A DNA stretch of 64,000 bases, taken from Myxococcus dinghuensis (GTDB lineage Bacteria; Myxococcota; Myxococcia; Myxococcales; Myxococcaceae). The notes below the pieces were generated by a model. It was not told the DNA's origin and did not search any database. It was given only the letters and a program-made list of their open reading frames with translations. The position numbers and the translations under genes are program-made. Location of the stretch: contig NZ_JAKCFB010000010.1 in assembly GCF_024198235.1 (NCBI RefSeq), positions 124,001 through 188,000 of the forward strand, read 5' to 3'. The first letter of the stretch is position 1; the number at the start of each line of letters is the position of its first letter. This document shows positions 8,608 through 19,177 of the stretch, one piece after another.

Positions 8608-8824
8608 GGGGCGGTCGCTCGGAGGGGACCTGGGGGCCGGCGCTCACGTGGGCCCGGGCCTCATGGAGCGCGTCGCGCGGGAGTCAGGCCCCATGGAAAC
8701 GACCCGGCCCTGTTTTCATATCGGCGGCGTGGAGGCGTGGTTGTGTCCAGGAGGGCGGGGACGCGGCGTGCGTGCTTCGCTGCTACCCTGGGTGTCGCTT
8801 CTCATCTCTGGTGGGGGTTGACGC

Positions 8825-9613
8825 ATGCGACGTTCCTCGTTGGTTCCGTGGCTCCTCCTCTTCGCTTCGGCGTGCGCCCATTCTCCCGCGGGGCGAGCGG
8901 GACCGGCGGTGCTCGTCGCCTCCTCCGACGTGGCGCGACAGACGGGGTTGAAGCCCTGGGCCCTCTCGCTGCCGTTCGGCGCGAACCAGGATGGCTCCGA
9001 GTTGGTGTTGAAGTTCCTCGAGCACGCGGAGGTCTCGGGGGCTCGGTTCGTCACCGACCTGCAGGTCGTCTTCTCCACGGAGGAGGAGGGGCAGCCGCTG
9101 GAGTGCCGCACGCCGCTGACGCCCGAGGGGCCCGGGGCCGGTGCACGCGCGTCGTGGGGACACATGGCTTCCGCGACAGGCACGTCGTTCGTCGCGCTCC
9201 AGCGTGTCCACCGGCCCTTTTCCGACGTGCAACTGACCTGCAAGGAGGATGCGCCCCTGGTGATGGTCTCCCTGGGCCAGCGGCGGTACGAGCATGACGA
9301 GTATCCACCGCTGCGGGTCGACAGCTTCCATGTGCGTCAGCCGACCCGGTGGTGCGCCTCGGCGCCGGTGACGCGATACCGCTCCCTGTATCGGTTCGAG
9401 GACGCCGTGGGCTTCACGCCACCGCGCGCCGAGCTCATCCGACAGGCCCGCCCCGGACTGAGGCTGGTGCGGTCGGGGGCGGAGTGCGTCCTCCTGGCTC
9501 CGGACGCGCCCCGTGGCAACCGCATCGAGGCCATCGCCTACGGAGGACAGGGACCTGATGCCGCCCTGCTGAAGGGGCTCGACGACGTGGCCATGCCGTC
9601 CGTCGACCTGTGA
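8825..9613 (+). CDS. lipoprotein, first copy of a tandem pair
   Basis: 262 residues. The N-terminus MRRSSLVPWLLLFASAC is a lipoprotein signal with the lipid-accepting Cys at the end of FASAC, so it should sit in the cell envelope. The body carries blocks shared with the next gene: ARQTGLKPWALSLPFGAN, DGSELVLKFLEHAE, SGARFVTDLQVVFSTEEEGQ, then conserved Cys in ECRTPL, CASAPVTRYRS and ECVLLAPDAP, and near the end NRIEAIAYGGQGPDAALL. The paired cysteines suggest disulfides in the periplasm or outside. No known family or catalytic motif is recognised. The gene has its own promoter region and a hairpin after it. Confidence 0.82.
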   Translation: MRRSSLVPWLLLFASACAHSPAGRAGPAVLVASSDVARQTGLKPWALSLPFGANQDGSELVLKFLEHAEVSGARFVTDLQVVFSTEEEGQPLECRTPLTPEGPGAGARASWGHMASATGTSFVALQRVHRPFSDVQLTCKEDAPLVMVSLGQRRYEHDEYPPLRVDSFHVRQPTRWCASAPVTRYRSLYRFEDAVGFTPPRAELIRQARPGLRLVRSGAECVLLAPDAPRGNRIEAIAYGGQGPDAALLKGLDDVAMPSVDL

Positions 9614-9624
9614 GGCGTCGCGCT

Positions 9625-9643
9625 CGGGGCCGCCCAGGCCCCG
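9625..9643 (+). terminator. hairpin after first lipoprotein copy
   Basis: CGGGGCC (9625-9631) pairs with GGCCCCG (9637-9643) around GCCCA, 12 bp after the stop codon. There is no T-run, as is common in such high-GC genomes. It overlaps the first bases of the repeated upstream block of the second copy. Confidence 0.5.
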
Positions 9644-9773
9644 TGGAAACGAGCGTCACCCGGTTCCATATCGGAAGCGCGGGAGATGGTTGCCCGGGGG
9701 CGACGTGGCGGGCCGGCGCGTGACGGGGCTGTTACCCTGGACCTCGCGTCTCATCTCGCTTGGGAGTGAACCC

Positions 9774-10565
9774 ATGTGGCGTTCCTTGGTGGCGGTGTTG
9801 CTCCTCTTCGTGTCGGCCTGTGCCCACGGGCCGGGCCAGGGCTCGGGACCCCGCGTCGTCGTCTCCTCGACGGAGCTGGCGCGGCAGGCGGGGCTGAAGC
9901 CCTGGGCCATCTCCATGCCCTTCGGCGCGAACGAGGATGGCTCGGACCTGTTGCTGAAGTTCCTCGACCGCGCGGAGGCCTCCGGGGCCCGCTTCGTCAC
10001 CCAGCTCCAGGTCGTCTTCGTCACCCAGGAGGAGGGGCAGTCGCTGGAGTGCCGCAGCCGGCTGAGCCCCGACGGCATCCCTCCCGAGGCGCGGCAGGCC
10101 CGGGTGCGCATGGCGTCCGTGACGGGCAAGCCGCTCGTCGCGCTCCAGCGCGTCGTCCAGTCCTACTCGGAGTCGGTGGTGTCCTGTCGGGAGGTCGTGG
10201 TGCCGGGGGCGGCCGTCGCCTCCTCTCCTCGGGCCTACAGCAAGTCCGATCCGTCCATCGCGTCGGCCTACGTCTCCGAGGTTCGCCAACGCACGGCGAT
10301 TCAGTGCCTGTCGACCCCGGTGATGCGCTACCGCTATCGCTATGGATTCGAGGCGGCGGCGGGCTACACGCCGCTGAATGCACGGCGCCTGCTGGCCGTC
10401 CGCCCGGACCTGTCGCTGGCGCAGTCGGAGGCGGAGTGTGTCCCGCGCGCGCCGGACGCCCCTCGGAACAATCGCCTCGAGGCCATCGCCTTTGGCGGCG
10501 CGGGCCCCGAGGCCGCCTTGTTGACCGTTCCGGAGGAGGTCGCCGGGGCGGCGGTCGAACTCTGA
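9774..10565 (+). CDS. lipoprotein, second copy of a tandem pair
   Basis: 263 residues from the ATG at 9774; an in-frame GTG further upstream would prepend an unlikely leader to the signal peptide. The lipobox is FVSAC. It shares the order of blocks with the gene before it: ARQAGLKPWAISMPFGANED, LLLKFLDRAEASGARFVTQL, ECRSRLSPDG, CLSTPVMRYRYRYGFEAAAG, then ECVPRAPDAP and NRLEAIAFGGAGPEAAL. It differs most in the middle (about residues 140-185), which is longer and Ser/Ala-rich. Two diverging but intact copies suggest either dosage or specialisation of an envelope protein of unknown role. Confidence 0.82.
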   Translation: MWRSLVAVLLLFVSACAHGPGQGSGPRVVVSSTELARQAGLKPWAISMPFGANEDGSDLLLKFLDRAEASGARFVTQLQVVFVTQEEGQSLECRSRLSPDGIPPEARQARVRMASVTGKPLVALQRVVQSYSESVVSCREVVVPGAAVASSPRAYSKSDPSIASAYVSEVRQRTAIQCLSTPVMRYRYRYGFEAAAGYTPLNARRLLAVRPDLSLAQSEAECVPRAPDAPRNNRLEAIAFGGAGPEAALLTVPEEVAGAAVEL

Positions 10566-10573
10566 GGGGCCGT

Positions 10574-10607
10574 GTCGGGGGCCGCCAGGGAGGGGGCGGC
10601 CCCCGAC
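10574..10607. terminator. bidirectional terminator with perfect 13-bp stem
   Basis: GTCGGGGGCCGCC (10574-10586) pairs without mismatch with GGCGGCCCCCGAC (10595-10607) around an 8-nt loop. It lies between two convergent genes, 9 bp after one stop and 5 bp after the other, so it can serve both. Confidence 0.8.
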
Positions 10608-10611
10608 GCCC

Positions 10612-11592
10612 TCACATGCCGCGCAGGGCGTGGGGCTGGTAGGGCGCCTCCAACTGCTGGAGCTCCTCCGGCTGGAGCTTGAGGTCCACCGCGCGGACGG
10701 CGTCCTCCAGGTGCTCCATCTTCGTGGCGCCGATGATGGGCGCCGTCACCACCGGACGCGACAGCAGCCAGGCCATGGCCACCTGCGCGGGCGGCACGTT
10801 GCGGCTCGCCGCCACGCGGCGCGTGGCCTCCACCACGTCCCAGTCGCCGGGCTGGTCGTAGAGCACCGGCGCGTACGCGTCCGTCTTCGCCCGCGTGGTG
10901 GAGGTCCGGTCCCCCAGCGACTTGCGCGTGCCCGCGAGCAGTCCGCGCGCCAGCGGGGACCAGGGGAGGACGCCGATGCCCTCCGCCTCGCACAGCGGCA
11001 GCATCTCCCGCTCCTCCTCGCGGTAGACGAGGTTGTAGTGGTCCTGCATGGACACGAAGCGGGACCAGCCGTGCTTGTCCGCCACGCCCAGGGCCCGCAT
11101 GAACTCCCACGCGTACGTGGACGAGGCGCCCAGGTAGCGCACCTTGCCCTGGCGCACGAGCTGGTCGAGCGCGGACAGCGTCTCCTCCAGGGGCGTCTGG
11201 GGGTCCATGCGGTGGATTTGATAGAGGTCGATGGCCTCCACCCCCAGCCGCTTCAGGCTCGCCTCGCAGGCCTGGACGATGTGCTTGCGGGACAAGCCCC
11301 GCATGTTGGGCCCGTCCGTCATGGGGAAGTACACCTTGGTGGCGAGCACCACCTCCTCCATGCGCGCATAGCGTCGCAGGGCGCGGCCGGTGACCTCCTC
11401 GCTGACGCCCAGCGAGTACATGTCCGCGGTGTCGAAGAAGTTGATGCCCAGCTCCACGGCGCGGCGGAAGAAGGGCTGTGAGGCCTCTTCATCCAGCACC
11501 CAGGGGCGCCAGGACGGAGTTCCATAGCTCATGCAGCCCAGGGCGAGCCGGGACACGCGCAGGCCCGTGCGGCCCAGTTGGGTGTACTTCAT
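10612..11592 (-). CDS. aldo/keto reductase
   Basis: 326 residues from the ATG at 11592, preceded on its strand by GAGGAGAGGAG. A longer in-frame start at 11631 adds a charged stretch absent from the family. It is an NADPH-dependent reductase of carbonyls, a cytoplasmic (beta/alpha)8 barrel. The catalytic tetrad is visible: Asp and Tyr in FFDTADMYSLG, Lys in VVLATKVYF and His in YQIHRMD. The cofactor end shows GASSTYAW and, later, LSRPVVTAPIIGATKMEHLE. The pattern resembles the YajO-like group. The physiological substrate is not predictable. It is followed upstream on the same strand by the amidase gene, 63 bp away. Confidence 0.92.
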   Translation of the reverse strand: MKYTQLGRTGLRVSRLALGCMSYGTPSWRPWVLDEEASQPFFRRAVELGINFFDTADMYSLGVSEEVTGRALRRYARMEEVVLATKVYFPMTDGPNMRGLSRKHIVQACEASLKRLGVEAIDLYQIHRMDPQTPLEETLSALDQLVRQGKVRYLGASSTYAWEFMRALGVADKHGWSRFVSMQDHYNLVYREEEREMLPLCEAEGIGVLPWSPLARGLLAGTRKSLGDRTSTTRAKTDAYAPVLYDQPGDWDVVEATRRVAASRNVPPAQVAMAWLLSRPVVTAPIIGATKMEHLEDAVRAVDLKLQPEELQQLEAPYQPHALRGM

Positions 11593-11655
11593 CTGCGGGC
11601 TCCTCTCCTCATGCGGGGGAGGGGTATCCACGCAATGCCCGGGGCGTTCGTCCAG

Positions 11656-12606
11656 TCATTCCTTCGGGACTGTGAAGGACTCCACCAGGCCCTGGGCCAC
11701 GGCGGCGGCGAAGGTCTCCAGGGTGCGCGCTTCGCGCCAGCGCGCGGACTCCTCGAAGTCGAGCGCGTGGTGTGTCTCGATGATGACGGAGGGGATGCGG
11801 GGCTTGCGCAGCACGAAGATCTGCCGGTGCGTGGGCTCGCGGGACACGAACACCCCCGCCTGCGCCGTATCCACCGCGTACAGGCCGGTGTAGTCCATGC
11901 CGTCGTAGCCCAGGAACCCCGCGCGCGTCATGCTGCGCGCCAGCGCTCGCGCGAGCAGGGCGCGGCGTGTCTGGAGGGGAGGCGTCGCGTCCTCGGACCA
12001 CAGGACGCTGAAGCCCGGCGTCTCGTCCTGGCGGAAGCACTCCTGGCCCGGCGCGGGGGACCAGGTGTGCGCCAGTCCCCGGGAGTCCGAGTGCAGGCTC
12101 ACCAACACGTCCGCGCCCCAGCGCTCGGCCTCCGCGAGCCGCTGGGCGTAGGGCACGCGCGCGCCGGCCTTTCGACTGAGGCGGACCGTGAAGTGTCCGG
12201 TGGCCTCCAACCGCTGGGCCAGGTCCTCCGCCGCCCGCAGCGTGAAGACCTCCTCGTCCTCGCAGGTGACGGAGCGGGTCCCCGTGTTCCCCTCCGCTCC
12301 GTGCCCCGCGTCCAGGTAGATGCGCCGCTTGCCGAACCCGGCCGGGAAGCGCACCTCCGGCACCATCAACCGGGACCCTGGGGCGGGCCAGCGCGGAGGC
12401 ACCTCGACGAGCGGGACGCCGCCCTCCCGAGTGACATCGAGGGCCCGCGCCCCGTCCGGCGAGGGGGCCACGGCCGGCGGGGGTGGTGTCGCCGCGTCAC
12501 GGGACGTGGCGGCTTCCGGGGGCGCATGGGGCGGCGCCGTGCCCACACAGGCGGCGCTGGTGAGGAGGAGGAGCCCCAGTCCCCGGAGTCCGGCGGTCTT
12601 CGTCAT
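11656..12606 (-). CDS. N-acetylmuramoyl-L-alanine amidase (Amidase_3), lipoprotein
   Basis: 316 residues. The signal ends in the lipobox TSAAC, so the protein is lipid-anchored, followed by a Pro/Ala-rich linker (about 20-90). The catalytic domain begins at IYLDAGHG with zinc ligand His102. It continues with a Glu-containing segment (EDEEVFTLRAAEDLAQRLE), LVSLHSDS with a second His, and SVIIETHHALDF with the catalytic Glu. Such enzymes cut the bond between muramic acid and the stem peptide in peptidoglycan, in the periplasm during division or wall turnover. The insertion around the SVLWSEDATPPLQTRR stretch is normal for the family. A role in lysis of prey cells cannot be excluded. Confidence 0.9.
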   Translation of the reverse strand: MTKTAGLRGLGLLLLTSAACVGTAPPHAPPEAATSRDAATPPPPAVAPSPDGARALDVTREGGVPLVEVPPRWPAPGSRLMVPEVRFPAGFGKRRIYLDAGHGAEGNTGTRSVTCEDEEVFTLRAAEDLAQRLEATGHFTVRLSRKAGARVPYAQRLAEAERWGADVLVSLHSDSRGLAHTWSPAPGQECFRQDETPGFSVLWSEDATPPLQTRRALLARALARSMTRAGFLGYDGMDYTGLYAVDTAQAGVFVSREPTHRQIFVLRKPRIPSVIIETHHALDFEESARWREARTLETFAAAVAQGLVESFTVPKE

Positions 12607-12764
12607 GGTCGGAATGGGATGTTCGGTGCGACGCGGGAGTTCCCTGAGTGTGACGGGAAAGGCCGGAGGGTGGAAGCGAGGGGGCAGGGAGGCCGCCTGC
12701 TCGACCTCCCAGGGGCTCCGTCGGGCTTGCGTTTCCCTCGGGCATCGCGAAGAAGCGGGGGGCC

Positions 12765-15700
12765 ATGTCCGCGGAGCCCTCGCTGCCAGTTCCTCCCGTC
12801 CCCTCCTTCGCCACGGAAGGCGCGCTGAGAGCCTGGCTTCGGGAGCGTGGCCTCGAGCACCTGTCGAGGTTGAGCCTCACCGTGCTGACGCCGCGCGTGG
12901 ACCCGGCCCTGTTGCCCCAGGCCCGGCCGGTGACGGCGCGGCGCCGCCTGGTGGAGCTGTTGAGCGCGGAGGGGGTGGAGCGGTGGACGCAGGAGACGCT
13001 GCCTTCGCCGCGGATGAAGGACCTGTTGCCCCGGTTCGCCTGGCGCTTCGTGGACGAGGAGCTCCGAGGCGCGGAGCAGGCGCGCGCGTCGCTCCCCGAG
13101 CGGCTCGCGTCTCCCGAGGACGCGCGGACCCACCGCGTCCACACGCTGTTGACCGAGCTGCGCGCCCGGATTCCCGCGTCCGTGTCGCCACGGCCTCCGG
13201 CCATGCTCGTCCGCGAGGCGCTCCAACTCGAGCCGGAGCTGCCTGGCTTCCGCTTCCGGGAGATGCGCTGCTCGGAGCTGCCCCATGGCGCGCAGATGGG
13301 CTTCATCCTCCCCGAGGCGAGCCTGACCTTCGCGCCCCACGCCGTGCAGGGCGACTGCACGTGCGGCGCGGCCCCGTGTGTCCACCTCCTGGCGGCCATC
13401 GACGCGGCGCTGCAGTGGCTGCGACAGCCGTGGACGGACGCCTTCGGTGACACGCTGGAGGAACTGGTGCGGCCGGCGTGGGAGCGGACGCTCCGGGCGC
13501 TGGAGCGCGCGCTGGACGAGGGCCCCGGGGGCGGGGCCGGCGTGGAGATCTCCTGGCGCGTCGACGTCATCGAGGGCTACGGCGTGGAGGTCTTCCCGTA
13601 CGTCCACCGCCGCAACAAGAAGGGGCAATTGTCGACGGGCGCGCGGGTGAGCCGGCGCAAGCTGCTCCAGGAGCACGGGCCGACGCTGTCCGCGCAGGAC
13701 GCGCGGCTCGCGTCGTTGTTGCCGGAGGGCGAGGCGCCCGCCTCGCGCGCGCTGCTGCTCGAGCTCGTCGACCATCCGCGGCTGTCCCAGGAGGGGACGC
13801 CGGACCTGCGGGTGCACGTCGAGCGCGCGCGGGTGGGCATCGTCGCGGTGGAGCGGGGTGGGGCGGTCGTCGTCTCCGCGGGCGTGGATGGGGCGACGCT
13901 GCCCCCGTCGATGCTGGAGCGCGTGCGCAAGGCGAAGCCCGAGGAGGCGCACTTCCTCTGGGACGAGGGCGCGCGGCAGCTCACCGTGCTCGACGTGGGC
14001 CCGGAGGTCCGCGCGCTCGTCGCGGTGCTCCAGCGTCACGGCAACACCTTCCCGCCGGAGAGCCACGGCGCGCTGCTGGAGAAGCTCTCCAAGCTGGCGC
14101 ACCGGCTGCCGGTGGCCATGCCCCGCGGCATCATGGGCGAGCAGGTGCCGGCGCAGCAGTTGCCGGTGCTGCGGATTGAAATCGAGCCGGGCGGCGCCGT
14201 CCGCGTGGACGTGCGCGTGAGGGCCCTGCCGGACAGCGAGGCCTTCATTCCCGGCGAGGGCGCGCGGGACGTCTACGTGCGCCGGGGGACCGACGCCGCG
14301 CACGCCGTGCGAGACTTCGTCCGGGAGCAGGCGGTGACACAGGCGCTCCTGGAGCACCTGCCGCTCGAGACGGCGGAGCCGCTGGAGAACCGCCCGCTGT
14401 CCTACGTCTTCCGGGGTGTGCAGGGCGCGCTGGCGCTGCTCGCGGCGTGTCGCGTGTTGGAGCCGCGACCGGAGGTGGAGTGGCTGGGCGAGGCCCTGCA
14501 ACTGTCCGGTTCGCGTGGGCCCGGGGCGCTGCGCGTCGTCGTCGAGCGCAAGCGGGACTGGTTCGGGGTGCTGGGCGGCCTGGCCGTGCAGGGGGAGCGC
14601 GTGGCGCTGGCGCAGCTGCTCGACGCCGCCCGCCGCAAGGAGCGCTTCGTCCAGGTGAAGGGACACACCTACGTCGAGATCGAAGAGGCGCTGCGCCACC
14701 ACCTGGAGCGGCTCTCGGACTACGCGCACGTGTCCCGCCATGGCCTGGAGATCGGCCCCGCGGCGGCGGACGCGCTGGCCGCGCTGGGTGACGCGGGCGC
14801 GGACATCGAGGCGGACAAGACGTGGCGGACGCTGGTCGAGCGCATCTTCGTCGCCAAGGAGCTGAACCCGAAGGTGCCCGCGACGCTGAAGACGCCGCTG
14901 CGCGACTACCAGGCGGAGGGCTTCCGCTGGCTGACGCGGCTGGCGTCCTGGGGCGCGGGTGGGGTGCTCGCGGACGACATGGGCCTGGGCAAGACGGTGC
15001 AGTCGCTGGCGGTGCTGCTGGAGCGCGCCAGGCTGGGCCCCGCGCTGGTGCTGGCGCCCACGTCCGTGGCCTTCAACTGGGTGGACGAGGCGAAGCGCTT
15101 CGCGCCCTCGCTGCGGATGAAGCTGTTCTCCGAGTCCGAGGACCGGGGCGCGACGCTGGAGGGGCTCGGCCCCCGGGACGTGCTGGTGCTCAGCTACGGC
15201 CTGCTCACGCGCGACAGCGCCCGGCTGTCCCAGCTTCGCTTCGCCACCATCGTCTTCGACGAGGCCCAGGCGCTGAAGAACGCCCTCACGCACCGCTTCC
15301 GCGCCGCCAGGTCGCTCCAGGGGGACTTCCGCTTCGCCCTCTCCGGCACGCCGCTGGAGAACCACCTGGGCGAGCTGTGGAGCCTCTTCACGCTCGTCTT
15401 CCCGGGGCTGCTCGGCAGCTACGAGGCCTTCCGCACGCGCTTCGCGCTCCCCATCGAGCGCCGGGTGGACCCCACCGCCGCGCCCGCGCTGGCCCGCGTG
15501 CTGCAACCCTTCCTCCTGCGCCGCACCAAGGCGCAGGTGGAGGCCCAGCTCCCGCCGCGCACGGACGTGCGCGTGCCCGTCGTCTTGTCCTCGGCGGAGT
15601 GGGCGCTCTACGAGGACGCCCGGCTCGCGGCGCTCGCCTCGCTGGAGTCGAAGTCCATGGCGCGCCAGGAGCGCGATCAGGAGCGGCGCATCGAGATCCT

Positions 15701-16331
15701 CTCGGCCCTCACCCGGCTGCGGCTGCTCGCCTCGCACCCGCGCCTGTTCGACGCGAACTCCCGGCTGGAGTCCTCCAAGCTGGAGCGCTTCATGGAGCTG
15801 GTCGACGAGCTGCGCGCGGAAGGCCAGCGCGCGCTCGTCTTCAGCCAGTTCACCTCGCACCTGGCCCTGGTGCGCGAGCTGCTCGACGCGCGGGGCATCA
15901 CCTATCAGTACCTGGATGGCCAGACGCCGCCCGCCGCCCGCGCCGAGCACGTGCGCGCCTTCCAGGAGGGCACCGCGCCGCTGTTCCTCATCTCCCTCAA
16001 GGCCGGCGGCTTCGGCCTCAACCTCACGGCCGCCACCAGCGTCATCCTGCTCGACCCGTGGTGGAACCCGGCCGTGGAGGACCAGGCCGCGGACCGCGCG
16101 CACCGCATCGGCCAGCAGCGGCCCGTCACCGTCTACCGGCTGGTGGCCCGGGGCACCATCGAGGAGCAGATGCTCGCCCTGCACGAGGACAAACGCGCCC
16201 TCGTCGCGGACGTGCTCGAGGGCAAGGACCAGGCCGGCCGCCTCTCCAACCAGGAGCTCCTCGGCCTCCTGTCCCAGCGGCTCGCCCGGCCAGACGAGCT
16301 GGACGACGCGCCGTCGCGGACGCGGCACTGA
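12765..16331 (+). CDS. SNF2-family helicase/ATPase with SWIM zinc finger
   Basis: 1188 residues. The N-terminal part contains a SWIM zinc finger with ligands Cys198, Cys200, Cys205 and His207 (GDCTCGAAPCVH). A long linker of about 500 residues follows. Two RecA-like domains of the SNF2/RapA class then fill about 700-1170: Walker A ADDMGLGKT (Lys743), DEAQ (Asp832), SGTPLENHLGELWSLF, VFSQFTSHL, and at the end LLDPWWNPAVEDQAADRAHR with IGQ. It should use ATP to move along duplex DNA or remodel protein-DNA complexes. The SWIM finger, which binds DNA or protein, is a usual partner in bacterial members. A possible role is stress or transcription-recycling; no direct evidence. It is divergent from the amidase gene. 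Confidence 0.95.
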   Translation: MSAEPSLPVPPVPSFATEGALRAWLRERGLEHLSRLSLTVLTPRVDPALLPQARPVTARRRLVELLSAEGVERWTQETLPSPRMKDLLPRFAWRFVDEELRGAEQARASLPERLASPEDARTHRVHTLLTELRARIPASVSPRPPAMLVREALQLEPELPGFRFREMRCSELPHGAQMGFILPEASLTFAPHAVQGDCTCGAAPCVHLLAAIDAALQWLRQPWTDAFGDTLEELVRPAWERTLRALERALDEGPGGGAGVEISWRVDVIEGYGVEVFPYVHRRNKKGQLSTGARVSRRKLLQEHGPTLSAQDARLASLLPEGEAPASRALLLELVDHPRLSQEGTPDLRVHVERARVGIVAVERGGAVVVSAGVDGATLPPSMLERVRKAKPEEAHFLWDEGARQLTVLDVGPEVRALVAVLQRHGNTFPPESHGALLEKLSKLAHRLPVAMPRGIMGEQVPAQQLPVLRIEIEPGGAVRVDVRVRALPDSEAFIPGEGARDVYVRRGTDAAHAVRDFVREQAVTQALLEHLPLETAEPLENRPLSYVFRGVQGALALLAACRVLEPRPEVEWLGEALQLSGSRGPGALRVVVERKRDWFGVLGGLAVQGERVALAQLLDAARRKERFVQVKGHTYVEIEEALRHHLERLSDYAHVSRHGLEIGPAAADALAALGDAGADIEADKTWRTLVERIFVAKELNPKVPATLKTPLRDYQAEGFRWLTRLASWGAGGVLADDMGLGKTVQSLAVLLERARLGPALVLAPTSVAFNWVDEAKRFAPSLRMKLFSESEDRGATLEGLGPRDVLVLSYGLLTRDSARLSQLRFATIVFDEAQALKNALTHRFRAARSLQGDFRFALSGTPLENHLGELWSLFTLVFPGLLGSYEAFRTRFALPIERRVDPTAAPALARVLQPFLLRRTKAQVEAQLPPRTDVRVPVVLSSAEWALYEDARLAALASLESKSMARQERDQERRIEILSALTRLRLLASHPRLFDANSRLESSKLERFMELVDELRAEGQRALVFSQFTSHLALVRELLDARGITYQYLDGQTPPAARAEHVRAFQEGTAPLFLISLKAGGFGLNLTAATSVILLDPWWNPAVEDQAADRAHRIGQQRPVTVYRLVARGTIEEQMLALHEDKRALVADVLEGKDQAGRLSNQELLGLLSQRLARPDELDDAPSRTRH

Positions 16332-16364
16332 AGCGCGGGGCAGGGCGGGGGCCCGCAAAGACGA

Positions 16365-16396
16365 CGGGCAGGTCCCCCGCGAGGAGAACCTGCCCG
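16365..16396. terminator. bidirectional terminator between helicase and lon
   Basis: CGGGCAGGT (16365-16373) pairs with ACCTGCCCG (16388-16396), a perfect 9-bp stem with a 14-nt loop, centred between the convergent stops at 16331 and 16432. Confidence 0.65.
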
Positions 16397-16431
16397 TGTC
16401 ACTGCTCCAGGCCGTCAGGCCCGCGCCGGCT

Positions 16432-18918
<2,487 letters not shown>

Positions 18919-18960
18919 GAGGTTCGGCCTCTTCCTTCTTCCTTCAAATCCAGCCCGGTT

Positions 18961-19003
18961 TTCACCGTGCCGGTGAACATCTGTCGTTTTTCTGCGGCAG
19001 ATG
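18961..19003 (-). promoter_or_regulatory. two adjacent hairpins in the lon leader
   Basis: A 7-bp perfect inverted repeat TTCACCG/CGGTGAA with a 3-nt loop (18961-18977) abuts a second one, CATCTGTCG/CGGCAGATG (18978-19003), which has one mismatch that becomes a G-U pair in RNA. They lie 43-85 bp before the lon start. The surrounding 18919-19060 is noticeably AT-richer than its neighbours, as expected for a promoter and leader. Not a CIRCE element. Confidence 0.5.
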
Positions 19004-19177
19004 AACCAACGTAACAACCAAAACGCCCGTGGCAAACGGCGTGTGCGATTTTCCACTCCGAAGTCGGATGTCGGACGGCACCACTTGTCTCGCATCCGGA
19101 GCGGGGGTGGGGCATGCTTGCCCCCCCAGCCCTGATGCGGCGAGCCGCCGGGGTGCTTCGCCTTCCAGGAGGCCGCC

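Larger units (their letters stand above)
8685..10565 (+). repeat. tandem duplication of a lipoprotein gene with its promoter region
   Basis: The block starting at 8685 and the block starting at 9635 run in parallel with a 949-950 bp offset. Similarity begins about 140 bp before each start codon (GGCCCC, then TGGAAACGA, CATATCGG, TACCCTGG, CTCATCTC) and continues through the whole coding sequence. Both copies are intact, so promoter and gene were duplicated together. Confidence 0.88.

Noticed and set aside
12603..16358. 1251-codon minus-strand ORF
   Set aside because: Fully antisense to the SNF2/SWIM helicase, which has all expected motifs; composition is Arg/Leu/Gln/His-rich.
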